NCBI RefSeq assembly: GCF_012275535.1
Contig: NZ_JAAVTK010000006.1
Coordinates: 227,139 to 291,138, forward strand
Reading direction: 5' to 3'
Source: Hymenobacter artigasi
Lineage (GTDB): Bacteria > Bacteroidota > Bacteroidia > Cytophagales > Hymenobacteraceae
Length of the DNA: 64,000 nt
Position numbers and translations under genes: made by a program. Below are positions 26,085-34,279 of the stretch, piece after piece (the first letter of the stretch is position 1; each line of letters starts with the position of its first letter). The notes under the pieces were generated by a model. It did no database searches and was not told where the DNA came from. It worked only from the letters and a program-made list of their open reading frames with translations.

Positions 26085-27188
26085 ATGGCTTCCGATTTAC
26101 TTCCCACCTCCCTCCTCCTCAACGGCCGCGAATTCACCTACGCGGCCATCCGCGAATACCCCGCCCAGCTTAATGTGCCCGTGAACGGCTACGAGGCCAA
26201 GGTGCTGGATTTTGTCCGGCAGTGGCTGAACGGCACGCAGGAATTTGTGCTGCACACCTCGGGCAGTACGGGCACGCCCTCGGCCATCACGCTGCGGCGG
26301 CGGCAGCTGGAAGCGTCGGCCCGCCGCACGGCCGATTTCTTCGACCTTGGCCCCGGCGACCGGGCGCTGGTTTGCCTCAACTGCGAGTACATCGGCGGGA
26401 TGATGATGCTGGTGCGCGGGCTGGAGCGCAACCTGCACCTCACCATCGTGGAACCGCACGCCGACCCGTTTGCTTACGTAGCCGCCGCCGCGGAATTCGA
26501 TTTTTCGGCCTTCGTGCCGCTGCAGCTGAAAGCCGTGCTGGCGGCCGGCCACGCGCCCCGGCTCGATAAAATGAAGGCATTTCTGGTGGGGGGCGCGCCC
26601 GCCGATGCCGCGCTGCAACAGGAAGTACAATCCGTGAAAGCCGCCGTGTGGCTCACCTATGGCATGACAGAAACATGCTCGCACGTCGCCCTGCGCCGCC
26701 TGAACGGGCCGCACGCCGCCACCAGCTTCCGGGTGCTCACGGGCATTGCGGCGGGGCAGGATGAGCGCAGCTGCCTCACCCTACGCGGCGACGTGACCGA
26801 CGACCAACTCATCATCACCAACGACGTGGTGCAGCTGCTCGACGCGCACACGTTTGAGTGGCTGGGCCGGGCCGATTTCGTGATAAACTCGGGCGGCGTG
26901 AAGGTGCCCGCCGAGAAAGTGGAGCTGGTGCTGGATGTGGCGCTGGCCGAAATCGGGGCGGCGCGCCGCTGCTTTGTGGCCGGCCAGCCCGACGAGCGCC
27001 TGGGCCAGACCGTAACGGCTTTCATCGAAGGTCCGGCGCTGACGCCCGCGCAGGAAACACGGCTGAAAGTGCTGCTGGCGGCCCGCCTGGGGCGCTACGA
27101 GCAGCCCCGGCAGTTCACCTACGTGCCCGAATTTCTGCTAACGGCCACGGGCAAGCTCAACCGGGCGGCCACACTACGCACCCTGTAA
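26085..27188 (+). CDS. menE: o-succinylbenzoate-CoA ligase
   Basis: A 367-residue AMP-forming acyl-CoA synthetase that activates o-succinylbenzoate. Seen: the P-loop-like LHTSGSTGTPSAI, WLTYGMTETCSHVAL, GRADFVINSGGVKV and a C-terminal TATGKLNRAATL with the catalytic Lys. It is short for the superfamily because the N-terminal domain is reduced, as is usual in Bacteroidota MenE. ATG 26085 is chosen; the upstream frame is shadow coding of the membrane protein gene. It supplies the substrate for MenB, 1.5 kb upstream; menC was not found. Confidence 0.85.
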   Translation: MASDLLPTSLLLNGREFTYAAIREYPAQLNVPVNGYEAKVLDFVRQWLNGTQEFVLHTSGSTGTPSAITLRRRQLEASARRTADFFDLGPGDRALVCLNCEYIGGMMMLVRGLERNLHLTIVEPHADPFAYVAAAAEFDFSAFVPLQLKAVLAAGHAPRLDKMKAFLVGGAPADAALQQEVQSVKAAVWLTYGMTETCSHVALRRLNGPHAATSFRVLTGIAAGQDERSCLTLRGDVTDDQLIITNDVVQLLDAHTFEWLGRADFVINSGGVKVPAEKVELVLDVALAEIGAARRCFVAGQPDERLGQTVTAFIEGPALTPAQETRLKVLLAARLGRYEQPRQFTYVPEFLLTATGKLNRAATLRTL

Positions 27189-27192
27189 GTTT

Positions 27193-28047
27193 ATGCGATT
27201 TCGAATTTCCTGTGGGCTGCTGGTGGCGTTATCAGGGCTGCTGGCCAGCCCGGCGGCACGGGCCCAGGACCAGAAACCAGCCGGCACCGCCACGCCCGAT
27301 TCGGCGGTGGTGAACGGCGCGGGCAGCATGGCCCCGCCGCCGGCCGGGCTGCCCTCGGCCGAGTTTGAAACCTACAATGTGGACGGCACCGGCGTGCGCT
27401 ACACGGCGGCCCTCACCGGCCTCTACACCACGGGCACGGTGGAACGGATGTATTTCAGCACCAGCCACACGGGCGGCTTCACTACAGGGCACTGGCAGTT
27501 TCCGGCGGCCTTCAGCTACAGCTACGGCCGGCAGGACGGGGCCCTGCGCGAGCGCGAGCTGCTGCTGCTCAGCACGCCCGACTACCGCATTCGCCGGTGG
27601 AAGTTCTACGCGCTGGGCGAGTTCGAAACCAGCAACCTGCGCGCCATCACGCGGCGGCTGGTCACGGGCGGCGGCGTGGGCTACCAGCTATATGCCGACA
27701 GCACCAACAGCACGGTGGCCCTGAGCACCTTCCTGCTCAACGAGCGAACCGACTACAATGCCGAGCCCGATTTTTCCCGGCACGTAGTGCGCAATTCTAC
27801 CCGCCTCAAGCTGCGCCTGAACCGGGGCGTATTCAGCGCGTCGGAGCTGTTTTTTTATCAGCCTAGCCTGCGCGACCCCGGCGGCGACTACCGCCTCAAC
27901 AGCGCCACGGTGCTGGCCTTCAAGCTCTACCAGCACCTGGCCCTGAACCTGTCCTACACCTATTCCTACGAAAGCGTGGTGGTGCAGAGCCGCGCCCGGG
28001 CCAACGCCACCCTCTCGGTGGGCTTCGCCTACAGCACGGGCCAGTAG
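27193..28047 (+). CDS. Secreted beta-barrel-like protein (DUF481-like)
   Basis: A 284-residue protein with a signal peptide (1-24, ending SPAARAQ) followed by alternating polar/aromatic beta-strands. The C-terminal half (NSTRLKLRLNRGVFSASELFFYQPSLRDPGGDYRLNSA, in part) resembles DUF481-type outer-membrane proteins, and the end (LSVGFAYSTG) looks like a last barrel strand. The function is unknown. It starts 5 bases after menE and is probably in the same transcript. Confidence 0.6.
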   Translation: MRFRISCGLLVALSGLLASPAARAQDQKPAGTATPDSAVVNGAGSMAPPPAGLPSAEFETYNVDGTGVRYTAALTGLYTTGTVERMYFSTSHTGGFTTGHWQFPAAFSYSYGRQDGALRERELLLLSTPDYRIRRWKFYALGEFETSNLRAITRRLVTGGGVGYQLYADSTNSTVALSTFLLNERTDYNAEPDFSRHVVRNSTRLKLRLNRGVFSASELFFYQPSLRDPGGDYRLNSATVLAFKLYQHLALNLSYTYSYESVVVQSRARANATLSVGFAYSTGQ

Positions 28048-28075
28048 GCGGGCAGCGCGAAAACCGGCGCGCAGC

Positions 28076-28771
28076 TTAGCGCATGTTGGTTTGGGTGAAG
28101 AGCGGTTCTTTGTCCTTCATCACCTTGAATAATTCGCCCAGAAATAGGTTGGCGCGCAGGTAAAATACCGGCCCGTTCAGCTCTTTCTGGATGGCGATGG
28201 GCACGAACACCGGCTGCCGCCAGCCCAGGCCCGTGCCAATGCCGCCCCAGCGAAACACCCGGTACTGCGCGGCCAGCGTGGGCTCCACGATACCCATGAA
28301 ATCGCGGGGCGTTTTGTCGAGGTCGCCATCGTCGGCTTCGTAGAGCACGTAGGCCGAGCCCAGGCCCAGCTGCATGTTGGCGCTGAGCTCCCAGCGGCGG
28401 TTTTCGAGCAGCACGTAGCCGGCGTAGGCAGCCAGGTAGCGGAAACGGATTTCGGCGTCGGCGTCTTCGGCGGCGTTGTCGGGCTTGGCCTGGCGCGAGG
28501 GCACGCCGGTGCTCAGGAAGTAGATGGCCGCCCCGGTGCGGAAGCGGTTCTTGAACTCGATGCCCAGCTTGAGGCCGTTGATGGTGGTGAGGTGGTGGTT
28601 GAGGATGGAGTAGCGCGAGTCGTACTGCACCACGAAGCGGCTGCGGGCCAGGCGCGCCACGGCCGGCCGGCCTTTCACCGAATCGGGCCGGGCCGGCGGG
28701 GCCGACTGCGCCCACGCGCCCACCGGCAGCAGGCCCACACTCAACCACACAACGCGTAACAACCAGACCAT
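28076..28771 (-). CDS. Outer-membrane beta-barrel-like protein, function unknown
   Basis: A 231-residue protein with a signal peptide (MVWLLRVVWLSVGLLPVGAWA) and a series of amphipathic strands (FVVQYDSRYSILNHH, LKLGIEFKNRFRTGAAIYF, YLAAYAGYVLLE, WELSANMQLGLGSAYVLYE). This fits a small outer-membrane barrel or transporter-like porin. No family name is assigned. ATG 28771 starts the signal peptide; GTG 28816 would add 15 residues ahead of it. It converges with the DUF481-like gene. Confidence 0.55.
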   Translation of the reverse strand: MVWLLRVVWLSVGLLPVGAWAQSAPPARPDSVKGRPAVARLARSRFVVQYDSRYSILNHHLTTINGLKLGIEFKNRFRTGAAIYFLSTGVPSRQAKPDNAAEDADAEIRFRYLAAYAGYVLLENRRWELSANMQLGLGSAYVLYEADDGDLDKTPRDFMGIVEPTLAAQYRVFRWGGIGTGLGWRQPVFVPIAIQKELNGPVFYLRANLFLGELFKVMKDKEPLFTQTNMR

Positions 28772-28894
28772 ATCAAACCCAAAAAACGGACCACCGGCAA
28801 AGGTCGGGAATTTCACCCGGCCACAACCGCCGTTTCGCCCGGTTGTTTTGCCGCTTCGCCCCGAAATAGCTGGCCCGTCCGCCAGCCGGGCTAC

Positions 28895-28902
28895 TAGATT
28901 TG
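28895..28902 (+). promoter_or_regulatory. -7 box (TAGATTTG) of the ABA4-like gene
   Basis: An exact TAnnTTTG match 24 bases before ATG 28927. Confidence 0.5.
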
Positions 28903-28926
28903 GCCCAACTTCTTCGCTTTAGCCCC

Positions 28927-29367
28927 ATGCTCACGCCCGATTTCCTGTTTTCCCTCGCCAATCCCGTGGCCCTGTTGGGCTGGGCGATGCTGGTGCTGGC
29001 CCCGCGCTGGCGCGGCACCCGCGCCGTGGTGTTAAGCGGGGCGCTGCCCCTGCTGCTGGCCGCTGCTTACGCGGTGCTTATCGGGGCGCACTACGCGGGG
29101 CCGCACGGCGGCGAAGGCGGCTTTCAGTCGCTCGATGCCGTGGCGGCGCTGTTCCGCGACCGGTGGGCGCTACTGGCCGGCTGGGTGCACTACCTCTGCT
29201 TCGATATGTGGACGGGGGCCTGGGAAGTGCGTGACGCGCAGCGGCGCGGGGTGCCGCACTGGCTGCTGATACCCTGCCTGCTACTCACGTTCATGTTCGG
29301 GCCGGTGGGGCTGCTGCTTTATTTCGGGGTGCGGCAGCGGCATCCGCTGTCGGCGGCGGCGGGCTGA
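28927..29367 (+). CDS. ABA4-like family membrane protein
   Basis: A 146-residue protein with about four membrane helices. The start FLFSLANPVALLGWAMLVLAP, the middle WVHYLCFDMWTGAWEVRDA and the end LLTFMFGPVGLLLYF are typical of the ABA4-like (DUF4281) family, named after a plant neoxanthin-related protein. The bacterial role is unknown. ATG 28927 is the family start. Further membrane-protein genes follow on the same strand. Confidence 0.8.
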   Translation: MLTPDFLFSLANPVALLGWAMLVLAPRWRGTRAVVLSGALPLLLAAAYAVLIGAHYAGPHGGEGGFQSLDAVAALFRDRWALLAGWVHYLCFDMWTGAWEVRDAQRRGVPHWLLIPCLLLTFMFGPVGLLLYFGVRQRHPLSAAAG

Positions 29368-29429
29368 TTATCAACTGGTTCACCCCTTTCATTCTGGTTG
29401 TTTTTTTCTGATTTCAACGCGCTGACCTC

Positions 29430-30275
29430 ATGAAAATCGCCTTGCTTTCGTCCGCTGTTTTTTCGCCGCTCAGCCCAGCTGCCAGCCCGGTGCGCGAGGC
29501 CCTGCGCGTGCTGCACCGCGTGAACCCCGCCCTGTCCTGGACCGGCTGGGCGAACGTGGCCCTGGCCGCGCTGGCCCTTGGCTTGCTGCTCCTGGACCAC
29601 CGACTCGTGGCCGGCGCACCGGTCTGGCTCAAGCCCCTGAAGTTTGCCCTCTCCATCACGGCCTTTACCTGGACGCTGGGCTGGCTGCTGGCCGACCTGC
29701 CCGCCGCCGCCCAACGCAGCGTGCTGCTGTTAAGCTGGGGCGTGGCCCTGAGCATGGCCGTGGAGCAAGCCGTAATTTTTACGCAGGCGGCGCGGGGCAC
29801 CACCTCGCACTACAACGCCAGCACCCCGCTCAACGGCATCCTGTTCGGGCTCATGGGCCTGTTCATCCTGGTGAATACGCTGATGACTGTGTGGGCCGTG
29901 TACCTGGCCTGGCGCTACCAACCGCACGGGCCGGCCGGCTACGTGTGGGGCCTGCGCCTGGGGCTGCTGCTGTTTCTGGTGGGCTCGGTGCTGGGCGGCT
30001 TTATGATTCACAACCTGCAGCACACCGTGGGCGCACCCGACGGCGGCCCCGGCCTGCCCGGGCTGGGCTGGAGCACCCGCGCCGGCGACCTGCGCGTGGC
30101 CCACTTTCTGGGCATGCACGCCCTGCAGGCCCTGCCCCTGCTGGGCTGGGCGCTGAGCCGCACGGTGCCGCAGCAGGCCGCTGCCCTCACCTGGGCCGGC
30201 GCGGCGCTGTATGCCGGGGCGGTGGCGGGCTTGTTTGCGCTGGCCCTGGCGGGACGGCCGCTGTGGGCCAGCTAA
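29430..30275 (+). CDS. Multi-pass membrane protein, function unknown
   Basis: A 281-residue protein with about seven predicted membrane helices. A segment with PVWLKPLKFALSITAFTWTLGW and a conserved-looking HFLGMHALQALPLLGWALSR region suggest a defined family, but no name can be given with confidence. Its place between the ABA4-like and DUF3995 genes on one strand indicates a small cluster of membrane proteins. Confidence 0.7.
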   Translation: MKIALLSSAVFSPLSPAASPVREALRVLHRVNPALSWTGWANVALAALALGLLLLDHRLVAGAPVWLKPLKFALSITAFTWTLGWLLADLPAAAQRSVLLLSWGVALSMAVEQAVIFTQAARGTTSHYNASTPLNGILFGLMGLFILVNTLMTVWAVYLAWRYQPHGPAGYVWGLRLGLLLFLVGSVLGGFMIHNLQHTVGAPDGGPGLPGLGWSTRAGDLRVAHFLGMHALQALPLLGWALSRTVPQQAAALTWAGAALYAGAVAGLFALALAGRPLWAS

Positions 30276-30332
30276 CGGGAGATGGCACCTTCAGCCAGCA
30301 TTCATTATCCATTCATCTTGGCAGTCAGTAAT

Positions 30333-30764
30333 ATGCTTGCTTTTATTACCACTTTCAACAGCCTGATTTTTCTGGCACTGGCCGGGCTGCACGCCTATTG
30401 GGCCACGGGCGGCACCCGGGGCCTCACGGCGGCGCTGCCGGCCCATTCCACCGGCGCGGTAGTATTCCAGCCCGGCCGCGGTATGGTGTGGGCGGTGGCA
30501 GTGGTGCTGCTAGTGCTGGCCCTGTTGAGCACGGCTCACCTGCTGCCGGCCAGCGCAGGGCTGCCGGCCAGTTGGCTACGGGCCACCGACTGGGCCGTAG
30601 CGGCTGGCCTGGGCTTGCGCGTGCTGGGCGACTTCAGGTTTGTGGGCCTCAACAAGCAGGTGCGTGATACTACCTTTGCCCACCTCGATACGCGCTATTA
30701 CACGCCTCTGTGCCTGGTAATGGCCCTGGGCTTTGTGGGGCTCGCCCTGGCGGTCAGGCTTTGA
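30333..30764 (+). CDS. DUF3995 domain membrane protein
   Basis: A 143-residue protein with four membrane helices (about 4-22, 45-67, 78-98, 122-142). The segment LAGLHAYWATGG near the start, GRGMVWAVAVVLL and the RVLGDFRFVGL region match DUF3995. No function is known. ATG 30333 is chosen; an upstream in-frame codon at 30282 would add 17 residues. The downstream kinase gene begins 20 bases after its stop. Confidence 0.7.
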   Translation: MLAFITTFNSLIFLALAGLHAYWATGGTRGLTAALPAHSTGAVVFQPGRGMVWAVAVVLLVLALLSTAHLLPASAGLPASWLRATDWAVAAGLGLRVLGDFRFVGLNKQVRDTTFAHLDTRYYTPLCLVMALGFVGLALAVRL

Positions 30765-30784
30765 TTTAGCGTTTTTTCATTGCG

Positions 30785-31819
30785 ATGACGCCTAAGCTGA
30801 ATGACCGCCGTTTTCTGCTCTGGGGCATTCCGGGGCTGAGTCTACTGATTGCGGCGTTTAGCCTGCCCACGGGGCCGTATGGCCGCTGGCCGCTGGTGCT
30901 GGTGCACTGGCTTATCGGGTTATACTTTACTACGGGCTACTGGCTGGCCAACCGGCAGCTATGGCGGGGTCTGCCGGTACGCTTCCCCAGCCCCGCCCAA
31001 ACGCCGCGCCGCCTGTGGGCGCTGGCGGGCCTGGCCGTGCTCGTTACCACCGCCGCCACCGTGGCCCTGATACTACCGGTGCACCTGCTCCGGCCCGAGG
31101 AGCATTTGCTGTCGGCTGGCAAGCTGCTGGAGGAGGTGCGCTTCAGCTTGGTGCCTACGGTGGCCGTGCTCACGCTCTACGAATCGACGTATTTTTTCCA
31201 GGAATGGAAGGCCAGCCTGGGCCGGGCCGAGCAGCTGGCCCGCGCCGCCACGCAGGCCCAGCTCGATGCCCTGCAAAGCCAGCTCGACCCGCACTTTCTG
31301 TTCAACAACCTCAACACGCTGGCCGCCCTCATCGAGCCCGGCAACGCGCCGGCCCAGGATTTTGTGGAGCAGCTGGCCGATGTGTACCGCTACGTGCTGC
31401 TGGCCCAGGGCCGCCCCACCGTGCCCCTGGCCGAGGAGCTGGCCTTCATCGAAACCTACCTGGCATTGCACAAAGCCCGCTTTCGGGACAACTTGCGGGT
31501 AGAAATCAGCATTGCGCCCGCCGCGCTGGCCCGGCACGTAGCGCCCCTCAGCGTGCAGTTGCTGGTAGAGAATGCGCTGAAGCACAACGTGGCCTCGCGC
31601 GAACACCCGCTGCACCTGCACCTTAGCACCGATGAAACCGCCACGCACTTGCAGGTCGAAAACACCCTGCGGCCCCGCACGGCCGGCCTGGTGCCCGGCA
31701 CCGGCACGGGCCTGGCCAATGTGCGCCAGCGCTACGCCCTGCTGGGCGCGTCCACGGCGGTGCAGGTACTCGCCACGCCCGATACATTCGTGGTGCGGCT
31801 GCCGCTGCTGCCCTGGTAA
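30785..31819 (+). CDS. LytS-type sensor histidine kinase
   Basis: A 344-residue kinase. Four membrane helices lie in residues 10-135, then a short coiled coil, then the His_kinase domain with phospho-acceptor His170 in LDPHFLFNNLNTL, and a degenerate HATPase domain (LLVENALKHNV, GTGTGLANVRQRYALL). There is no extracellular sensor domain, so it probably senses a membrane or intramembrane signal. Its partner is the LytTR regulator 70 bases downstream. Confidence 0.88.
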   Translation: MTPKLNDRRFLLWGIPGLSLLIAAFSLPTGPYGRWPLVLVHWLIGLYFTTGYWLANRQLWRGLPVRFPSPAQTPRRLWALAGLAVLVTTAATVALILPVHLLRPEEHLLSAGKLLEEVRFSLVPTVAVLTLYESTYFFQEWKASLGRAEQLARAATQAQLDALQSQLDPHFLFNNLNTLAALIEPGNAPAQDFVEQLADVYRYVLLAQGRPTVPLAEELAFIETYLALHKARFRDNLRVEISIAPAALARHVAPLSVQLLVENALKHNVASREHPLHLHLSTDETATHLQVENTLRPRTAGLVPGTGTGLANVRQRYALLGASTAVQVLATPDTFVVRLPLLPW

Positions 31820-31861
31820 GGCCGGGCGTTACTTCTCCTTTTTCTGCCCGCCGTAGCCCCC

Positions 31862-31886
31862 ACGGCAAGCTAAAGCTTACCGCACT
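31862..31886. repeat. Family B repeat, single unit
   Basis: One unit (ACGGCAAGCTAAAGCTTACC) without its mirror partner, ending 3 bases before the ATG of the response regulator. It places an AAGCT/AGCTT dyad in the leader. Confidence 0.7.
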
Positions 31887-31889
31887 GCC

Positions 31890-32678
31890 ATGACCGTTCT
31901 CCTCCTCGAAGACGAATACCCCGCCGCCGAGCGCCTGCAACGCCTGCTGCTGCAAGCCGCGCCCGACGCGCAGGTGCTGGCGGTGCTCGACACCGTGGCC
32001 GGGGCGCTGGCCTGGCTGGCCACCCACCCCGCTCCCGGACTCATTATCAGCGACATTCAGCTGGCCGATGGGCTGAGCCTCGAAATCTGGGAGCAGGCCG
32101 TGGTGCCCAGCCCGGTCATCTTCACCACGGCCTTCGATGCGTATGCCATCCGCGCTTTTCAGGCCCACAGCGTGGCGTATCTGCTCAAGCCCGTGAAGCT
32201 GGCCGAGCTGCAGGCCGCCCTAGCTAAGCTGCGCCAGTGGGAGCTAAGTGTCAGGAGCGAAGAGGTAAGTGTTGATTCGGCGGGTACTGTCGGTCCAGCG
32301 CCTAACTCCCTCGAGCGAATGCTCGATACCATGCGGCCCTACAAGCGGCGGTTTCTGGTGCGGCAGGGCGAGCAGCTGTTGCCCCTGCCGGTGGCCGAAG
32401 CTGCCTGGTTTCTGAGCCGGAACGAAACCGTGACGCTGGTAGCCACCGACGGCCGCCGCTTCGTGCTCGACTACACCCTGGAGCAGCTCGAAGGCCTGCT
32501 TGACCCCGCTTTATTCTTCCGCCTCAACCGCCAGCTAATTGCCCAATTGCCGGCCGTGCGCCGCCTGCACCCGCATTTCGGCGGCAAGCTGCTGGTCGAA
32601 TTATCCCCCGCGCCGGCCGAGGAGGTGCTGGTGAGCCGCGAGAAAGCGCCGGCCCTGAAAGCCTGGCTGGAAGGGTAG
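31890..32678 (+). CDS. LytTR-family response regulator
   Basis: A 262-residue regulator. The receiver domain (1-115) has acidic residues LLLEDE, phospho-acceptor Asp55 in LIISDIQLADG, and Lys in LLKPVK; a linker of about 40 residues leads to the LytTR DNA-binding domain (about 155-262: RFLVRQGEQLLPLPVAEAAWF, FFRLNRQLIAQLPAV, VLVSREKAPALKAWL). It should act with the upstream kinase. The family binds direct repeats upstream of target genes. Its leader is occupied by a single family B repeat. Confidence 0.88.
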   Translation: MTVLLLEDEYPAAERLQRLLLQAAPDAQVLAVLDTVAGALAWLATHPAPGLIISDIQLADGLSLEIWEQAVVPSPVIFTTAFDAYAIRAFQAHSVAYLLKPVKLAELQAALAKLRQWELSVRSEEVSVDSAGTVGPAPNSLERMLDTMRPYKRRFLVRQGEQLLPLPVAEAAWFLSRNETVTLVATDGRRFVLDYTLEQLEGLLDPALFFRLNRQLIAQLPAVRRLHPHFGGKLLVELSPAPAEEVLVSREKAPALKAWLEG

Positions 32679-32715
32679 GTTTCGGCGTATCTTGTTGTTC
32701 TAATTCCCTATTGCT

Positions 32716-33300
32716 ATGACTGCCATCAAGCTAAAAAGTCCTGTGTTAGAACGCCTCAACGATGAGGAATTCTATCAGTTCTGCATGGATAACCGCGACC
32801 TGCGCATTGAGCGCGACGCCAACCATCAAATTTCCTTGATGCCGCCCACCAATTCCGAAACCGGAAAATCAAACAACGAGCTAAGCCGCCAGCTGGCTAA
32901 CTGGAATGTTGACACGGAATTGGGAGAAACATTCGATTCGTCCTCCGGCTTCACGCTCAGCACCGGGGCCATGCTCTCGCCCGATGCCAGTTGGATAGCG
33001 AAGGAAAGCTGGAACGCCCTTAGCCCTGACGACCGGCGCGGTTTCGCCCGCATCTGCCCCGATTTTGTGGTGGAGCTGCTCTCGCCCACCGACCGCCTCC
33101 CCGACACCATGCGCAAGATGGAGCACTGGCTCGAAGCCGGTGCCAAGCTCGGCTGGCTCATCGCGCCCGGCACGGAATCAGTCTATATTTTCGAGCCCGG
33201 CCAGCCCGTGCGCCCCATCGTGGGCTTCGACCAGGAATTGGTGGCCGGGCCACTGCTGCCGGGCTTTGCGCTGGAGCTGCGGCGGCTGCGGGCTACGTGA
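32716..33300 (+). CDS. Uma2-family PD-(D/E)XK protein
   Basis: A 194-residue protein of the Uma2 (DUF820) family, a restriction-endonuclease fold common in cyanobacteria and Bacteroidota. The core motif is CPDFVVELLSPTDRL followed by KMEHWLEAGAKLGWLIAP, with a GESGKSN-like SETGKSNNEL near the start. Nuclease activity is presumed from the fold; the biological role is unknown. It is flanked by two two-component systems and followed directly by a family B palindrome. Confidence 0.85.
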   Translation: MTAIKLKSPVLERLNDEEFYQFCMDNRDLRIERDANHQISLMPPTNSETGKSNNELSRQLANWNVDTELGETFDSSSGFTLSTGAMLSPDASWIAKESWNALSPDDRRGFARICPDFVVELLSPTDRLPDTMRKMEHWLEAGAKLGWLIAPGTESVYIFEPGQPVRPIVGFDQELVAGPLLPGFALELRRLRAT

Positions 33301-33352
33301 GGTAAGCTTTAGCTTGCCGTATCATTGCTCATACGGCAAGCTAAAGCTTACC
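33301..33352. repeat. Palindromic repeat, family B (paired copy)
   Basis: The GGTAAGCTTTAGCTTGCCGT unit and its complement separated by 11 bases. It fills the whole gap between the convergent Uma2 and response regulator genes and may act as a bidirectional terminator. Confidence 0.8.
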
Positions 33353-33355
33353 TCA

Positions 33356-34168
33356 CTACCGGTCCAGCCAGTTCTTGAACACGTTCACCTTTTCCCGGCT
33401 CACGAGCACCTGCGCGTCGGGCGCGGCGGGCTTGAGCACGGTTTGCAGGCGCGAATTGGTGTAGTGGATGATGTCCTGAATGGCCGTCTGCTGGGCCAGG
33501 TAGGCGCGGTTGAGACGGAAGAAACGGCGCGGGTCGAGCAGCGTTTCGAGCTGGTCCATGGTGTAGTCTACCACGAATTTGCGGCCCTCGATGGTTTGCA
33601 GGAAGGTGGCTTTTTCGAGGCTGAAGAAATAGGCAATCTGGTCGAGGGGCACCACTTTCAGGTGCTCGCCCACGCGCACCACAAACTGGGTTTTGTAACT
33701 GGCGGCGGGCGGCGCGCTGGTACCCGGCAGGGCCTGCTGCATCTGCTGCATGAGCTGGGCCAGCAGCGCGGGGTCGAAGGCGGGCGCGGCAGCCGGCGCG
33801 GCCGCTGCCGGCAGGCGCTGGCGCAGCTTGGCCACGGCCGCCGCCAGCTCGTCGGCATCAATGGGCTTGAGGAGGTAATCCACGCTGTTCACCTTGAAGG
33901 CCTGCAGCGCATACTGGTCGTAGGCCGTGGTGAAGATGACCGGGCAGCGCACCGCCACCTGCTCGAAAATCTCGAAGCTCAGCCCATCGGCGAGTTGGAT
34001 ATCGAGAAACAGTACATCGGGCGTTATTTCCCGCAGCAGTGCCACGGCCTGGGCCACCGATTCGGCCGTGCCGAGAATTTCGAGGGGCTCGGGCTGGCGG
34101 GCCAGCATGTCGGCCAGGCGGCGGGCAGCCAGGGGTTCGTCTTCGACGATGAGGGCGGCTAGTTTCAT
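33356..34168 (-). CDS. LytTR-family response regulator
   Basis: A 270-residue regulator with a receiver domain (VEDE, phospho-acceptor Asp56 in VLFLDIQLADG, LLKPID), an Ala/Pro/Gln-rich linker (about 120-155) and a LytTR DNA-binding domain (QFVVRVGEHLKVVPLDQIAYF, FFRLNRAYLAQQTAI, VLVSREKVNVFKNWL). ATG 34168 (MKLAALIVEDEP) is chosen over an in-frame codon 21 bases upstream. It pairs with the kinase gene immediately upstream on the minus strand and is paralogous to the regulator at 31.9-32.7 kb. Confidence 0.88.
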   Translation of the reverse strand: MKLAALIVEDEPLAARRLADMLARQPEPLEILGTAESVAQAVALLREITPDVLFLDIQLADGLSFEIFEQVAVRCPVIFTTAYDQYALQAFKVNSVDYLLKPIDADELAAAVAKLRQRLPAAAAPAAAPAFDPALLAQLMQQMQQALPGTSAPPAASYKTQFVVRVGEHLKVVPLDQIAYFFSLEKATFLQTIEGRKFVVDYTMDQLETLLDPRRFFRLNRAYLAQQTAIQDIIHYTNSRLQTVLKPAAPDAQVLVSREKVNVFKNWLDR

Positions 34169-34182
34169 TCGACAATTATCAT

Positions 34183-34279
34183 TTAACATTTAACACCCAA
34201 GCGTAAAGGCATTCTGAGGCGGCCAGCAATACTGCTGCAAACCTACCGGCTGTTAAATGATAAATGTCAATTGTTAAAT
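34183..34279. repeat. AT-rich inverted repeat between kinase and regulator
   Basis: The arms ATTATCATTTAACATTTAAC (left) and GTTAAATGATAAATGTCAAT (right) are complementary with small gaps. It lies between the two genes of the second two-component pair and could attenuate or stabilise the transcript. Confidence 0.55.
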
